The notes beneath the pieces are model-generated. The model made no database searches. It worked only from the letters and a program-made list of their open reading frames with translations, and was not told the DNA's origin. The translations under genes were made by a program, and so were the position numbers. Shown here one piece after another: positions 1-14,196 of a DNA stretch of 64,000 nt. The stretch's first letter is position 1; every line of letters starts with the position of its first letter. This stretch comes from Frankia tisae (GTDB lineage Bacteria > Actinomycetota > Actinomycetes > Frankiales > Frankiaceae), in the NCBI RefSeq assembly GCF_025403405.1, contig NZ_JANEZT010000001.1, positions 1-64,000 on the forward strand, written 5' to 3'.

Positions 1-27
1 GGGCCGGGGTCCGGGTGCGTGAGGTCA

Positions 28-861
28 CTACCGCCGCCTGTTCTGCTTGCGACGACGCACGATGAGCGCGTCGGACGACTTCTTGTGGGCCCGGGTCCGG
101 CCCTCCGGGCGACCCTTCGGGTTGACCGGGTGGCGACCACCGGAGGTCTTGCCCTCACCACCGCCGTGCGGGTGGTCGACCGGGTTCATCGCGACACCGC
201 GGACGGTGGGCCGACGGCCCTTCCAGCGCATCCGGCCGGCCTTGCCCCAGTTGATGTTGCTCTGCTCGGCGTTGCCGACCTCGCCGACGGTGGCGCGGCA
301 CCGGACGTCCACGTTGCGGATCTCGCCCGAGGGCATCCGCAGCTGGGCGTAGGGGCCGTCCTTCGCGACGAGCTGCACGCTGGCGCCGGCGCTACGAGCG
401 ATCTTCGCGCCGCCGCCGGGACGCAGCTCGATGGCGTGCACCACGGTGCCGGTCGGGATGTTGCGCAGCGGCAGGGCGTTACCCGGCTTGATGTCGGCGC
501 CCACCCCGGAGCTGACCTGGTCACCCTGCTTGAGCTTGACCGGCGCGATGATGTAGCGCTTCTCGCCGTCGGCGTAGTGCAGCAGTGCGATGCGGGCCGT
601 GCGGTTCGGGTCGTACTCGATGTGCGCGACCTTCGCCGGCACGCCGTCCTTGTCCCGCCGGAAGTCGATGATCCGGTAGGCCCGCTTGTGGCCGCCGCCC
701 TGGTGCCGGGTGGTGATCCGACCGTGGACGTTGCGCCCGCCCTTGGAGTGCAGCGGGCGGACCAGCGACTTCTCCGGGTGATCACGGGTGATCTCGACGA
801 AGTCGGCCACGCTCGCGCCACGACGCCCCGGCGTCGTCGGCTTGTACCTACGAATTCCCAT
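28..861 (-). CDS. rplB: 50S ribosomal protein L2
   Basis: L2 is a primary 23S rRNA-binding protein needed for 30S-50S association and peptidyl transfer. The 277-residue product has the usual family length and opens with [14 protein letters not shown]. The C-terminal part contains the [13 protein letters not shown] signature with the conserved functional histidine, followed by a basic tail ending in RRRKQNRRR. It is the fifth gene of the S10 operon; the next expected gene, rpsS, lies beyond the left edge. The stop is TAG at 28-30. There is a 61-bp gap from rplW. Confidence 0.98.
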   Translation of the reverse strand: MGIRRYKPTTPGRRGASVADFVEITRDHPEKSLVRPLHSKGGRNVHGRITTRHQGGGHKRAYRIIDFRRDKDGVPAKVAHIEYDPNRTARIALLHYADGEKRYIIAPVKLKQGDQVSSGVGADIKPGNALPLRNIPTGTVVHAIELRPGGGAKIARSAGASVQLVAKDGPYAQLRMPSGEIRNVDVRCRATVGEVGNAEQSNINWGKAGRMRWKGRRPTVRGVAMNPVDHPHGGGEGKTSGGRHPVNPKGRPEGRTRAHKKSSDALIVRRRKQNRRR

Positions 862-922
862 GGCTTCCTACCGTCCCTGGCCCGTCGACCCGTGGGCCGC
901 CGCCGCGGCGCGGCGCACGCGC

Positions 923-1219
923 TCAGGCACCGGGGCCTCCGAAGATCTCGATCGTCTGACCGGGCGCCAGGCTGACCAGGGCCCGCTTGGTCGCGGACCG
1001 TTGCCCCCAGCCGTGCTTGGTCCGCTTGCGCTTGCCCTGCCGGTTGATGGTGTTCACCCGTAGGACGCGCACGTTGAAGATCTGCTGGACCGCGAGCTTG
1101 ATCTGAGTCTTGTTCGCGTCCGGATGCACGATGAAGGTGTAGACGTTCTCGTCAAGCAGGCCGTAGCTCTTCTCGGAGACGACCGGCCGCAGGATCACGT
1201 CACGCGGGTCGGGAATCAC
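923..1219 (-). CDS. rplW: 50S ribosomal protein L23
   Basis: L23 sits at the exit of the peptide tunnel and docks trigger factor and SRP. The 98-residue product has the family motif [11 protein letters not shown] near its start, an [15 protein letters not shown] segment for rRNA contact and a glycine-rich end. Its start overlaps the stop of rplD by four bases (ATGA), so the two are translationally coupled. Confidence 0.97.
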   Translation of the reverse strand: MIPDPRDVILRPVVSEKSYGLLDENVYTFIVHPDANKTQIKLAVQQIFNVRVLRVNTINRQGKRKRTKHGWGQRSATKRALVSLAPGQTIEIFGGPGA

Positions 1220-1926
1220 TTGTTCTCCTCCGCCCCGGCCTCGGTGGGCGATGCCGGCCGGCTGTCGCGGGCGAGGAACGCGGCCAGCGCCTCCTCGGTG
1301 AAGACGACGTCGTCGCTCACCAGCACGTCGTAGGTGTTCAGCTGCCCCGGGTCGAGCAGGTGCACCGCGGCGACGTTGCGCAGGCTCCTCCAGGTCAGCT
1401 CGTCACTGCGGCTCGCGACCACCAGCACGCGGCGGGTGTCCGCGACCGTGCGCAACGCCGTCACCGCGGCCTTCGTCGACGGTGCATCGCCGGAAACCAG
1501 CGAGGACACGACGTGGACCCGGCTGTTACGCGCCCGGTCGGACAGCGCGCCACGCAGCGCGGCGGCCTTCATCTTCTTCGGGGTGCGCTGGTCGTACTTG
1601 CGCGGCGTCGGGCCGTGCACCGTGCCACCGCCAGCGAACTGCGGAGCGCGCAGTGAGCCCTGCCGGGCTCGGCCGGTGCCCTTCTGCCGGTACGGCTTGC
1701 GGCCGCCGCCGCGAACCTCGCCGCGAGTCTTGGTGTCGTGGGTGCCCTGCCGGGCCGCCGCAAGCTGCGCGACCACGACCTGGTGGATCAGCGGGACGTT
1801 CAGCGGCACGTCGAAAACGCCACCGGGCAGCTCAACGCTGCCGCTGTCGCCGCCATGCAGCGCGTGCACCGAGACGGTGCGCGTGGTGGTGGCATCCGGA
1901 TCGGATGCGGTCGCCACCCGGCTCAT
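1216..1926 (-). CDS. rplD: 50S ribosomal protein L4
   Basis: L4 binds 23S rRNA and lines the peptide exit tunnel; in E. coli it also represses its own operon. The 236-residue product has the conserved loop motif [20 protein letters not shown] at about residues 67-86 that reaches into the tunnel. Compared with typical L4 it carries about 20 extra residues at both ends, as is common in actinobacteria. It overlaps rplC at its start and rplW at its end by four bases each. Confidence 0.96.
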   Translation of the reverse strand: MSRVATASDPDATTTRTVSVHALHGGDSGSVELPGGVFDVPLNVPLIHQVVVAQLAAARQGTHDTKTRGEVRGGGRKPYRQKGTGRARQGSLRAPQFAGGGTVHGPTPRKYDQRTPKKMKAAALRGALSDRARNSRVHVVSSLVSGDAPSTKAAVTALRTVADTRRVLVVASRSDELTWRSLRNVAAVHLLDPGQLNTYDVLVSDDVVFTEEALAAFLARDSRPASPTEAGAEENK

Positions 1927-2627
1927 GCCGAGACCTCCTCACCGGCGCCGACCGCCACGGCCGGGGTGATCGCTTCGGGCGCCGGGCGCTTGGCCGCGCT
2001 GCGCACGAAGACGAGGCCGCCGTCCGGGCCGGGTATCGCGCCCTTCACCAGCAGAAAGCCACGCTCGGTGTCGACGGCGTGGATGGTCAGGCCCGGCGTG
2101 GTGGTGCGCGCGTGGCCCATCCGGCCCGCCATGCGCAGGCCCTTGAAAACGCGGCCGGGGGTCGCGCAACCGCCGACCGAACCCGGCGAGCGGTGCTTGC
2201 GCTCGACGCCGTGCCCGGCGCCCAGGCCCTTGAACCCGTGACGCTTCATGACACCGGCGAAGCCCTTGCCCTTGGAGGTTCCGGTGACGTCGACAACGGT
2301 CCCCGGAACGAACACCTCGCCGGTGAGCTCCTGGCCGGGCCGATAGTTGGCGGCGTCGGCAGTGCGCAGCTCGACGAGATGGCGCCGCGGCGTCACCCCG
2401 CTCGTGCCGAAGTGCCCCCGGGCCGGCTTGTTGATCTTACGCGGGTCGATCTCGCCGTAACCGAGCTGGACGGCGGAGTACCCGTCCGAGTCAGGCGTCT
2501 TGACCTGCGTGACGACGTTGGGACCGGCCTTGATGACGGTGACCGGCACGACGCGATTGTTCGCGTCCCATACCTGGGTCATCCCGAGCTTGGTGCCCAG
2601 GAGCCCTCTGTAGTTGCGGATGAGCAT
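1923..2627 (-). CDS. rplC: 50S ribosomal protein L3
   Basis: L3 nucleates 50S assembly and its loop approaches the peptidyl transferase centre. The 234-residue product shows [14 protein letters not shown] near the N-terminus and the family signature around [20 protein letters not shown] in the C-terminal half. The segment [17 protein letters not shown] carries the glutamine-loop region. Second gene of the S10 operon, 17 bp after rpsJ and overlapping rplD by four bases. Confidence 0.97.
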   Translation of the reverse strand: MLIRNYRGLLGTKLGMTQVWDANNRVVPVTVIKAGPNVVTQVKTPDSDGYSAVQLGYGEIDPRKINKPARGHFGTSGVTPRRHLVELRTADAANYRPGQELTGEVFVPGTVVDVTGTSKGKGFAGVMKRHGFKGLGAGHGVERKHRSPGSVGGCATPGRVFKGLRMAGRMGHARTTTPGLTIHAVDTERGFLLVKGAIPGPDGGLVFVRSAAKRPAPEAITPAVAVGAGEEVSA

Positions 2628-2644
2628 GACTGCGCCGGCCCCTC

Positions 2645-2953
2645 TTACAGCTTGATCTCGATGTCGACACCGGCGGGGAGGTCGAGCCGCATCAGCGAGT
2701 CGACCGTCTTCGGCGTCGGGTCAAGGATGTCGATCAGCCGCTTGTGCGTCCGCATCTCGAAGTGCTCGCGGCTGTCCTTGTACTTGTGCGGCGACCGGAT
2801 GACGCAGTAGATGTTCTTCTCCGTCGGCAGCGGCACCGGTCCCGCGACCTGCGCACCCGTCCGGGTCACCGTCTCGACGATCTTCCGCGCCGAGCTGTCG
2901 ATGACCTCGTGGTCATAGGCCTTGAGCCGAATGCGGATCTTCTGTGCCGCCAT
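2645..2953 (-). CDS. rpsJ: 30S ribosomal protein S10
   Basis: S10 is a 30S head protein and, with NusB, part of the antitermination complex. The 102-residue product is full length and contains the ribosomal S10 signature ([20 protein letters not shown]) and the C-terminal [12 protein letters not shown] end. It is the first gene of the S10 operon. The 5' region (2954-3170) should hold the operon promoter, but I could not recognise -35/-10 boxes there. Confidence 0.98.
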   Translation of the reverse strand: MAAQKIRIRLKAYDHEVIDSSARKIVETVTRTGAQVAGPVPLPTEKNIYCVIRSPHKYKDSREHFEMRTHKRLIDILDPTPKTVDSLMRLDLPAGVDIEIKL

Positions 2954-3170
2954 GGTGGGCTTCGCCTGTCCTGTCTGTCTCGTCCGGCCGGTACCGCTAC
3001 CGGGTCACCGCCCGTAGATCCGCCCTGCCGGTGGCGCGAGGCCCGCGCCCCGCCACCGGCGGAGGGAGTCTGCCGGTTACCGCTGTCTCGTGCCGGTCCC
3101 GCGTCGACCGATCGACGCTGGGGCCGGATTACCTGCCGCGCTGGCAGCCGGGAGTGCCGGCAGCCGGGCC

Positions 3171-3205
3171 GCCCGGGTAGTGGCGCTCAGTCGCGCCACC
3201 CGGGC
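3171..3205 (-). terminator. Second hairpin downstream of tuf
   Basis: Inverted repeat with arms GCCCGGG-TAG-TGGCGC and GCGCCA-CCCGGGC around a 6-base loop; the TAG is bulged. It lies directly behind the stronger tuf hairpin, so the two may act as a tandem terminator between tuf and rpsJ. No U-tract follows, which is usual in high-GC actinobacteria. Confidence 0.55.
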
Positions 3206-3211
3206 AGCAAT

Positions 3212-3250
3212 GTGGGCGGTGGGCCCGGGTGATCCGGACCCACCGCCCAC
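3212..3250 (-). terminator. tuf terminator hairpin
   Basis: A perfect 12-bp inverted repeat (GTGGGCGGTGGG and its complement) with a 15-base loop that can pair further through two CCGG blocks. It begins 6 bp after the tuf stop codon and separates the str operon from the S10 operon. Confidence 0.75.
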
Positions 3251-3255
3251 CGGTA

Positions 3256-4449
3256 CTACTTGAGAACCTTCGTGACCTGGCCCGCGCCGACGGTCCGGCC
3301 ACCCTCGCGGATGGCGAAGCGCAGACCTTCCTCCATGGCGATCGGCTGAATGAGCTCGACCGTCATCTCGGTGTTGTCGCCCGGCATGACCATCTCGGTG
3401 CCCTCGGGGAGGGTCACGACGCCGGTCACGTCGGTGGTGCGGAAGTAGAACTGCGGCCGGTAGTTCTTGAAGAACGGCGTGTGGCGGCCGCCTTCGTCCT
3501 TGTTCAGGATGTAGACCCGAGCCTCGAACACCGTGTGCGGCGTGATCGTCTTGGGCTTGACGATGACCTGGCCGCGCTCGACGTCCTCACGCTTGATGCC
3601 GCGCAGGAGCAGACCGACGTTGTCGCCGGCACGCCCCTCGTCGAGCAGCTTGCGGAACATCTCGACGCCGGTGACGGTCGTCGTGGTGGTCTCCGGCTTG
3701 ATGCCGACGATCTCCACGGTCTCGTTGACCTTGACGATTCCACGCTCGACACGGCCGGTCACAACGGTGCCACGACCGGTGATCGTGAAGACGTCCTCGA
3801 TCGGCATGAGGAACGGCCGGTCGATGTCACGCTCCGGCTCGGGGATCGACTCGTCGACCGCGGCCATGAGCTCGAGGAGCTTGGCGCCCCACTCCTTGTC
3901 GCCCTCCAGCGCCTTGAGCGCGGAGACGCGAATGACCGGGACGTCGTCACCAGGGAACTCGTACGAGCTCAGCAGCTCGCGGACCTCGAGCTCGACGAGC
4001 TCGAGGATCTCCTCGTCGTCGACCATGTCGGCCTTGTTCAACGCGACGACGATGTACGGCACGCCGACCTGACGCGCGAGGAGCACGTGCTCCTTCGTCT
4101 GCGGCATCGGACCGTCGGTCGCGGACACCACCAGGATCGCCCCGTCCATCTGGGCGGCACCGGTGATCATGTTCTTGATGTAGTCCGCGTGCCCGGGGCA
4201 GTCGACGTGCGCGTAGTGCCGCTTGTCGGTCTGGTACTCGACGTGCGCGATCGAGATCGTGATACCGCGAGCCTTCTCCTCCGGCGCCTTGTCGATCTGG
4301 TCGAACGGCGTGAAGGGGTTGAGGTCCGGGTGCGCGTCGTGCAGCACCTTGGTGATCGCCGCGGTCAGCGTGGTCTTGCCATGGTCGATGTGACCGATGG
4401 TGCCGATGTTGACGTGCGGCTTCGTCCGCTCGAACTTCTGCTTCGCCAC
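3256..4449 (-). CDS. tuf: Elongation factor Tu
   Basis: GTPase that delivers aminoacyl-tRNA to the ribosome. The 397-residue product has all G motifs: GHIDHGKTT (G1), DCPGHADY (G3) and NKADMVD (G4), followed by domains 2 and 3 ending in [10 protein letters not shown]. The start is GTG, preceded by TTGGAGGGACCCC. It is the last gene of the str operon, 72 bp after fusA, and is closed by a strong hairpin. No second tuf copy is present in this window. Confidence 0.99.
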   Translation of the reverse strand: MAKQKFERTKPHVNIGTIGHIDHGKTTLTAAITKVLHDAHPDLNPFTPFDQIDKAPEEKARGITISIAHVEYQTDKRHYAHVDCPGHADYIKNMITGAAQMDGAILVVSATDGPMPQTKEHVLLARQVGVPYIVVALNKADMVDDEEILELVELEVRELLSSYEFPGDDVPVIRVSALKALEGDKEWGAKLLELMAAVDESIPEPERDIDRPFLMPIEDVFTITGRGTVVTGRVERGIVKVNETVEIVGIKPETTTTTVTGVEMFRKLLDEGRAGDNVGLLLRGIKREDVERGQVIVKPKTITPHTVFEARVYILNKDEGGRHTPFFKNYRPQFYFRTTDVTGVVTLPEGTEMVMPGDNTEMTVELIQPIAMEEGLRFAIREGGRTVGAGQVTKVLK

Positions 4450-4521
4450 GGGGTCCCTCCAAGGACGGGTGGTGTCGTGCTGTGTAGTCAGGTTGGGGAG
4501 GTGCTCACGCCACGAGGGCGG

Positions 4522-6618
4522 TCACTCCCCCCGCGCCTTGGCGATGATCTCCTTGGCGACGTTCCCGGGAACCTCGGCGTAGGAGTCGAACTGCATCGAG
4601 TAGCTGGCCCGGCCGGACGTCTTGGACCGCAGGTCGCCGACGTAGCCGAACATCTCCGACAGTGGCACCTGGGCCCGCACGATCCGGGAACCGCCGCGCT
4701 CCTCCATCGCCTGGATCTGTCCGCGACGGGAGTTCAGGTCGCCGATGACGTCGCCCATGTGGTCCTCGGGCGTGGTGACCTCGACGGCCATCAGCGGCTC
4801 GAGAAGCACCGGGTCGGCCTTGCGCGCCGCATCCTTGAACGCCATCGAACCGGCGATCTTGAAGGCGAGCTCGGACGAGTCCACGTCGTGGTACTGGCCG
4901 TCCAGGAGGGTGACCTTGACGTCGACCAGCGGGTAGCCGGCCAGCACGCCGAACTCCATGGCCTCCTGGCAGCCGGCGTCGACCGACGGGATGTACTCCC
5001 GGGGGATGCGGCCGCCGGTGACCTTGTTCTGGAACTCGTAACCGCCGCCGTCACCGCCGGAGGGCTCCAGGTTGATGATCACTCGAGCGTACTGGCCGGA
5101 GCCACCCGTCTGCTTCTTGTGGGTGTAGTCGATCTTCTCCACCTTGCGGCGGATGGTCTCCCGGTAGGCCACCTGCGGCTTGCCGACGTTCGCCTCGACG
5201 CCGTACTCGCGGCGCATACGGTCGACCAGCACGTCGAGGTGCAGCTCACCCATGCCGGCGATGATCGTCTGGCCGGTCTCCTCGTCGGTCCGAACCTGGA
5301 AGGTCGGGTCCTCCTCGGCGAGCCGCTGGATGGCGGTGCCCAGCTTCTGCTGGTCGACCTTCGTCTTCGGCTCGATCGCGACGTGGATGACCGGCGCCGG
5401 GAAGGTCATCGACTCCAGGATCACCGGCGCGTTCGGGTCGCAGAGGGTGTCCCCGGTGGTGGTGTTCTTCAGCCCCACCACGGCGACGATCTGCCCCGCA
5501 CCGACGCTGTCCCGGTCCTCCCGGTGGTTGGCGTGCATCTGCAGGATGCGCCCGATGCGCTCCTTGCGGTCCTTCGTCGAGTTCAGCACCGGCGAACCGC
5601 CGGTCAACCTGCCGGAGTACACCCGGATGTAGGTCAGCTTGCCGACGTACGGGTCACTCATGATCTTGAAGGCGAGCGCCGAGAACGGCGCGTCCTCGCT
5701 GGGCTCGCGGCGAACCTCGGCGTCCTCGTCGCTGACGGAGTGGCCGATGATGGTGCCGATGTCCAGCGGGTTCGGCAGGAAGTCGACGACCGCGTCGAGC
5801 ATGGGCTGGACGCCCTTGTTCTTGAACGCGGAGCCACACAGCACCGGGTTGAGCTTGCTGGCGAGGGTGCCGCGCCGCAGGCCGGCCATGAGCTGCTCCT
5901 CGGAGGGCTCCTCGCCCTCGAGGTAGAGCTCCATGAGCTCGTCGTCGTTCTCCGCGACCGTCTCCAGAAGCTTGTCGCGCCATTCCTGCGCGGCCTCCAG
6001 GTGGTCCCGCGGGATGTCGACGACGTCGTAGGAGGCGCCCTTGTCCTCGGACTGCCAGAGCAGCCCCTTCATCCGGATCAGATCGATGACGCCGCGAAAG
6101 TCGGACTCCACGCCCCAGGGGAGCTGGATGACGGCCGGCGTCGCATCGAGCCGCTCAACCATCATTTCGACACAGCGGTGGAACTCGGCGCCGACGCGGT
6201 CCATCTTGTTGACGAAGGCGATCCGCGGCACGTTGTACCGGTCGGCCTGCTTCCAGACCGTCTCGCTCTGGGGCTCGACGCCGGCGACGGCGTCGAACAC
6301 CGCTACGGCGCCGTCGAGAACGCGCAGCGACCGCTCGACCTCGACCGTGAAGTCGACGTGGCCGGGCGTGTCGATGATGTTGATGGTGTGGTCGCGCCAG
6401 ATACAGGTCGTGGCCGCGGAGGTGATGGTGATCCCCCGCTCCTGCTCCTGCTCCATCCAGTCCATCGTGGCGCCGCCCTCGTGGACCTCACCGATCTTGT
6501 AGTTCACACCGGTGTAGAAGAGGATGCGCTCAGTCGTGGTGGTCTTGCCCGCGTCAATGTGGGCCATGATCCCGATGTTGCGGGTACTGGCCAGCGAGGA
6601 AGGTGCGTCAGATGGCAT
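4522..6618 (-). CDS. fusA: Elongation factor G
   Basis: Translocation GTPase of 698 residues, normal length. Visible motifs are [15 protein letters not shown] (G1), DTPGHVDFT (G3) and NKMDRVGA (G4), then domains II-V ending with the region [23 protein letters not shown], which is typical of EF-G domain V. It starts with ATG 6 bp after the rpsG stop codon, so the two genes are coupled. Confidence 0.99.
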   Translation of the reverse strand: MPSDAPSSLASTRNIGIMAHIDAGKTTTTERILFYTGVNYKIGEVHEGGATMDWMEQEQERGITITSAATTCIWRDHTINIIDTPGHVDFTVEVERSLRVLDGAVAVFDAVAGVEPQSETVWKQADRYNVPRIAFVNKMDRVGAEFHRCVEMMVERLDATPAVIQLPWGVESDFRGVIDLIRMKGLLWQSEDKGASYDVVDIPRDHLEAAQEWRDKLLETVAENDDELMELYLEGEEPSEEQLMAGLRRGTLASKLNPVLCGSAFKNKGVQPMLDAVVDFLPNPLDIGTIIGHSVSDEDAEVRREPSEDAPFSALAFKIMSDPYVGKLTYIRVYSGRLTGGSPVLNSTKDRKERIGRILQMHANHREDRDSVGAGQIVAVVGLKNTTTGDTLCDPNAPVILESMTFPAPVIHVAIEPKTKVDQQKLGTAIQRLAEEDPTFQVRTDEETGQTIIAGMGELHLDVLVDRMRREYGVEANVGKPQVAYRETIRRKVEKIDYTHKKQTGGSGQYARVIINLEPSGGDGGGYEFQNKVTGGRIPREYIPSVDAGCQEAMEFGVLAGYPLVDVKVTLLDGQYHDVDSSELAFKIAGSMAFKDAARKADPVLLEPLMAVEVTTPEDHMGDVIGDLNSRRGQIQAMEERGGSRIVRAQVPLSEMFGYVGDLRSKTSGRASYSMQFDSYAEVPGNVAKEIIAKARGE

Positions 6619-6624
6619 GTCGAG

Positions 6625-7095
6625 TTACCAGCGGTAGTGGGCGAAGGCCTTGTTGGACTCCGCCATCTTGTGGGTGTCCTCCCGGCGCTTCACACTCGCG
6701 CCGAGGCCGTTGCTCGCGTCGATGAGCTCGTTCATCAGCCGCTCGGTCATCGTCTTCTCACGACGAGCCCGGGAGTAGCCGACGAGCCAGCGCAGCGCGA
6801 GAGTCGTGCTGCGACCGGCGCGGACCTCGACCGGCACCTGGTAGGTGGCGCCACCAACCCGGCGGCTGCGCACCTCCAGGGTGGGCTTGACGTTGTCGAG
6901 CGCCCGCTTGAGCGTGACGACCGGGTCGTTACCGGTCTTGTTCTTCGCGCCTTCCAGCGCGCCGTACACGATGCGCTCGGCGACTGACTTCTTGCCGCTC
7001 ATCAGCACCTTGTTCACCAGTGCGGTCACCAGCGGCGACCCATACACCGGGTCGACCACGACGGGGTGCTTGGGCGCGGGCCCCTTGCGCGGCAT
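6625..7095 (-). CDS. rpsG: 30S ribosomal protein S7
   Basis: S7 organises the 30S head and contacts the E-site tRNA. The 156-residue product carries the S7 signature around [22 protein letters not shown] and the conserved [17 protein letters not shown] loop. Its ATG shares one base with the stop of rpsL (TGATG), indicating translational coupling within the str operon. Confidence 0.98.
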   Translation of the reverse strand: MPRKGPAPKHPVVVDPVYGSPLVTALVNKVLMSGKKSVAERIVYGALEGAKNKTGNDPVVTLKRALDNVKPTLEVRSRRVGGATYQVPVEVRAGRSTTLALRWLVGYSRARREKTMTERLMNELIDASNGLGASVKRREDTHKMAESNKAFAHYRW

Positions 7096-7469
7096 CAGCC
7101 CTTCTCCTTCTTCGCGCCGTAGCGGCTACGAGCCTGCTTGCGGTTACGGACGCCCTGCGTGTCGAGAGCGCCACGGACGATCTTGTATCGAACGCCCGGG
7201 AGGTCCTTCACACGACCGCCACGAACCAGGACGATCGAGTGCTCCTGCAGGTTGTGGCCGACGCCGGGAATGTAGGCGGTGACCTCGATCCCGCTGTTCA
7301 GCCGGACACGCGCCACCTTGCGCAGCGCCGAGTTCGGCTTCTTCGGGGTAGTCGTGTAGACGCGGGTGCACACGCCACGACGCTGAGGGCTCCCCTTGAG
7401 TGCCGGGGTCTTGGTCTTCTCGACCTTGTCCTGCCGGCCCTTGCGGACCAGCTGCTGGATCGTGGGCAA
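7095..7469 (-). CDS. rpsL: 30S ribosomal protein S12
   Basis: S12 controls decoding accuracy at the A site. I place the start at a TTG (7467-7469), giving [11 protein letters not shown] after the initiator and a 124-residue protein, the exact family length. A GGGAG lies five bases upstream. A longer in-frame version adds 15 residues unlike any S12. The KKPNSALRK and [11 protein letters not shown] segments keep the lysines whose mutation causes streptomycin resistance, so the sequence looks wild type. First gene of the str operon. Confidence 0.95.
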   Translation of the reverse strand: MPTIQQLVRKGRQDKVEKTKTPALKGSPQRRGVCTRVYTTTPKKPNSALRKVARVRLNSGIEVTAYIPGVGHNLQEHSIVLVRGGRVKDLPGVRYKIVRGALDTQGVRNRKQARSRYGAKKEKG

Positions 7470-8275
7470 CGCCGCTCCCGTTCCTGTGACGCCTCGTCGT
7501 ACTGCCTTGGGCAACCAGACCGGTACGCCGGCCTACCTGCTAACTCTTGCGAACCGCACCTGAGCCACCGTGGTGGCCTCGACCGGCTTCTCCGACCCAC
7601 GCGGTCGGGCGTGTCGCGCCGTTTCGCCCGAAGAGGATCGCACATTCGAATGATCCAACTACGGTGGACAGCACGCCAGCCCGCCCGGCCGCTTCGCGGA
7701 ACCGAGCCCGACAGTCGCCGACGGACACCCAGGCGGTGACTTTACGTCAACCTGCCAGGCACCACGGCGCCACATCGAAGTGCAAGACGCACGCCGGAAC
7801 CACATGGGCTCCGGCCACGGGAACCAACAGTACTCCACGGTTGCGTCACGTGTCGAACGGGGTATCGGCCGACGTCCGACGCAGACACCGCAGCCCCACA
7901 AGCCCCCGACCTCGGACCGCGGGATCAGCGGCTCGTAGCGACACGACCCCACCGCCAGACCCGGAACTCACTCGCTCAGCCCAGGACCCGATCAACCAGG
8001 AACCGATCAAGCCAAATACCCAATCAAGCCCAGGATCAGACTCGGCGCGGGACCAGCCACAGCCCAGGACCGGACTCGGTGCGGGAAACCGGCTGGCCCG
8101 CGTCCGGATCGGCCCACCGGAGCCGACAATCCACTACCCGCGTTGCGGGGCGGCCGGACTCCGGCTTCAACACCGAAGGATGCGGTCCGAGCACCGGGAC
8201 CCGCGGATCTCCGCGAGCCTGGTCCTGGCACGCTGTACCAGACGCACGATACCGGCATCGGAGGTCCTCGAGGAC
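7470..8275. other. Gene-free stretch upstream of rpsL
   Basis: About 800 bp between the divergent rpsL and mug genes. The open frames here are low-complexity GC-driven frames without recognisable domains, including one that runs into mug. The str operon promoter must lie here. A relatively AT-rich patch near 7640-7675 (TTGGAT followed by CATTCGAATG on the minus strand) is a weak candidate, but I cannot define a convincing -10 box. Confidence 0.5.
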
Positions 8276-8866
8276 ATGTTTGACGCAGTTGGCGGACAGC
8301 CCCTGGCCGCCCCGCCCGCGCGGCCGACCCGAGCGGAGCTACTCGCCGCCTATGACACCGCGGTCCCCGACCTTGTCGCCCCGCGGACCACCGTGTTGCT
8401 GTGCGGGATCAACCCGTCCCTGGAGTCCGGGGCGACCGGCTTTCACTTCGGCACACCGAGCAACCGGCTGTGGCCGGTCCTGCACCTCGCCGGGTTCACC
8501 CCGCGCCGGTTGCACCCCAGCGAGACCGGCGAGCTGACCAGTCGCGGCCTGAGCATCACCAACCTGGTCAACCGGTCCACTGCCCGCGCCGACGAGATCA
8601 GCGACGACGAGGTGCGGGCGGGCGTCGCCCGACTCACCGAACTCGTCGAGCGGATCTCGCCCCGCTGGGTGGCCTTCCTCGGCCTGGCCGCCTACCGCGT
8701 CGGTTTCGGCCGGCGCGGGGCGAAGGTCGGACGGCAGCCGGAGACCCTGGGCCCCGCCAGCGTCTGGCTGCTGCCGAACCCCAGCGGTCTCAACGCCCAC
8801 TACCAGCTACCCGACCTGGTCCGGGTGTACGGCGAGCTGCGCGAGGCCGCCTACGGCGACATGTGA
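8276..8866 (+). CDS. mug: G/U mismatch-specific DNA glycosylase (Mug/TDG family)
   Basis: Removes uracil and related lesions from mispaired DNA in base excision repair. The 196-residue product shows the family motifs CGINPS at residues 43-48 (catalytic asparagine) and NPSGLNAHY at 168-176 (intercalation loop), with TPSNRLWPVL between them. Family length is about 170, with a short N-terminal extension here. I chose the ATG after GGAGG (8261-8265); the frame is open further upstream but that part has no conserved sequence. It stands alone between the str operon and the pseudouridine synthase. Confidence 0.88.
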   Translation: MFDAVGGQPLAAPPARPTRAELLAAYDTAVPDLVAPRTTVLLCGINPSLESGATGFHFGTPSNRLWPVLHLAGFTPRRLHPSETGELTSRGLSITNLVNRSTARADEISDDEVRAGVARLTELVERISPRWVAFLGLAAYRVGFGRRGAKVGRQPETLGPASVWLLPNPSGLNAHYQLPDLVRVYGELREAAYGDM

Positions 8867-9203
8867 TCGCCCAGTCCCAGCGCCGTCGGTCCGAAACCGT
8901 CCTCGCCGCAGTTGCGGCGCGGTCCACGCGGTCCGACGTCGCGAAACCGCGCCGGACGCACCGTAAAATGCGCGACGCACCAGCACCCCAACAGGCCCGG
9001 TGAACCTGGGATCGGTGCGATCCGTCTTCCACAGCGACAAATCGGTCGCCGAACCCACGACCCATGAGGAACCAGTTGGGCTCTCTCCCACGCACAGGCC
9101 ACCGGTGCACGAGCCGCCACTCGTTTCGCGACCTGCCTCAGCCACCCCGTCAGACGTCACGGAACGCGACAGCAGGACGGGAAGGCGACTTCCCCGCGCT
9201 GCA
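8867..9203. other. Convergent intergenic region, mug and RluA-type gene
   Basis: No credible gene. It holds a small hairpin at 8904-8919 (CGCCGC-AGTT-GCGGCG), placed as a terminator for mug, and a GNRA-loop hairpin next to the stop codon of the opposite gene. The remainder has no feature I recognise. Confidence 0.5.
9179..9194. terminator. Small hairpin after the RluA-type gene
   Basis: GGGAAG-GCGA-CTTCCC, a 6-bp stem closed by a stable GCGA tetraloop, ending 10 bp from the stop codon of the pseudouridine synthase gene. Short, so a modest terminator call. Confidence 0.4.
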
Positions 9204-10031
9204 CTAGCGTCGCGAGTCGTCGAGCAGGTCGGCGGGCAGCGGGTCGCCGATGGGGGCGAGGAAGTCGGCGCCGGGCGGCGCCTCGACCTCGACGCGCGCG
9301 CCACCGGCCCAGGCGGCGTCGAAGGCAAGCTGCCAGGAGTGCAGGAAGGTACGCGTCGCCGGTGCCTTGTCGAACAGTGGATCGCCGTCGATCGGATGGC
9401 CGATCCAGGCCAGGTGCACACGGATCTGATGGCGCCGGCCGGTCCGCGGCGTCGCCGCGAGCAGGGTACGTCCGTCGCCCTCCCAGAGCCGGACGAACGT
9501 GGTGACCGACGGATAGGTCCGCACGTGCGCAAAGGCAGCGTCCGGTGCCACCGACCAGTACCCTTCCTCCGTCATCGCGCCGGACGCTCCCGCGCCGTCA
9601 GCGCCGTCCGGGGCGTCCGGGGCGTCCGGGTCTGCCGGTGGACGGCGCGACGCGGTGATGTCGGCGCGGTTCGCGGCCACCCGGACGCGGCTCTTGCGGC
9701 CCACGCTCAGGGGCAGGTCGATGGTTCCGGCGGTGGGCAGACCCCGGGTGCGGGTCAGTGCCAGGTAACGCTTGCCAATCGTGCGCCGCTGGAACTGTCT
9801 GGTCAGGTCGCCGTGGAAGCGTAGTTCCCGCGCGAACAGCACGACCCCCGAGGTGACCTTGTCGATCCGGTGCACCGGGAACAGCTCCTCCCCCGCGTCG
9901 GCGGCGAGCCGCACGAGGTCGGTGTCGTGGCGCTCCCCCATCACCGAGAGGCCGACGGGCTTGTCGAGCGCCAGGACCGCGTCGTCCTCGTAGATCGTGT
10001 GCAGGCGCCGGATCTCGGCCCAGTCCGTCAC
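9204..10031 (-). CDS. RluA-family pseudouridine synthase
   Basis: Converts specific uridines in rRNA or tRNA to pseudouridine. The 275-residue product has the motif HRIDKVTSG at 54-62, with Asp57 as the expected catalytic nucleophile, an opening LALDKPVGLSV, and the late motif GRRHQIRVHLAWIGHPIDGD. Between residues about 125 and 165 there is an Ala/Asp/Pro-rich insertion, partly encoded by a 9-bp tandem repeat (PDA units). The exact RNA target cannot be told from sequence. Confidence 0.9.
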   Translation of the reverse strand: MTDWAEIRRLHTIYEDDAVLALDKPVGLSVMGERHDTDLVRLAADAGEELFPVHRIDKVTSGVVLFARELRFHGDLTRQFQRRTIGKRYLALTRTRGLPTAGTIDLPLSVGRKSRVRVAANRADITASRRPPADPDAPDAPDGADGAGASGAMTEEGYWSVAPDAAFAHVRTYPSVTTFVRLWEGDGRTLLAATPRTGRRHQIRVHLAWIGHPIDGDPLFDKAPATRTFLHSWQLAFDAAWAGGARVEVEAPPGADFLAPIGDPLPADLLDDSRR

Positions 10032-10087
10032 GAGCCCCCCACTCGTCGATCACCCATCGTCAACTCGGCCATCCCGGTTCCAACTTC

Positions 10088-10138
10088 CTTGCCCTTCGGG
10101 GGGGCTCCGCGTCCGATTCGTCCCCCCCGAACGGCAAG
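10088..10138. repeat. Long hairpin, copy A of a shared intergenic element
   Basis: Arms of 17 bases, CTTGCCCTTCGGGGGGG (10088-10104) and CCCCCCCGAACGGCAAG (10122-10138), with one mismatch and a 17-base loop. The outer part and the flanking AAACCAG match a second hairpin at 20095-20145. It lies 120 bp after rpoC and 57 bp before the RluA-type gene. It may be a second terminator, a processing signal or a dispersed palindromic repeat. Confidence 0.6.
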
Positions 10139-10179
10139 AAACCAGTGCGGACCGGCGCGCCCCACGAGAGGGGAGAACG

Positions 10180-10222
10180 CCGCCGGCCCGGTGTCCCCGA
10201 GCAGGGGACACCGGGCCGGCGG
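10180..10222 (-). terminator. rpoC terminator
   Basis: Perfect 19-bp stem (10180-10198 with 10204-10222; outer end CCGCCGGCCCGG) and a 5-base loop GAGCA, starting 36 bp after the rpoC stop. It is the longest perfect stem in the window and almost certainly ends the rpoBC transcript. Confidence 0.85.
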
Positions 10223-10258
10223 GATCGACTCAGCGAATCCAGACCAAGCGACTTCGGG

Positions 10259-14149
<3,891 letters not shown>

Positions 14150-14196
14150 GACTGTCGCCTGCTCTCTCTTTCTCGGTCGGGACGCTGGAGTCGGAC

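Noticed and set aside
3229-6987. A plus-strand open frame of about 1250 codons opposite tuf, fusA and rpsG
   Set aside because: It mirrors the third-position GC bias of the real genes on the other strand, has no conserved motif and no ribosome site.
7547-8275. A 240-codon N-terminal extension of mug
   Set aside because: Low-complexity sequence unlike any glycosylase; a ribosome site and ATG lie at the start of the conserved domain.
7470-8275. A mobile element in the gene-poor stretch beside mug
   Set aside because: No transposase, terminal inverted repeats or target duplications, and base composition does not differ clearly from the surroundings.
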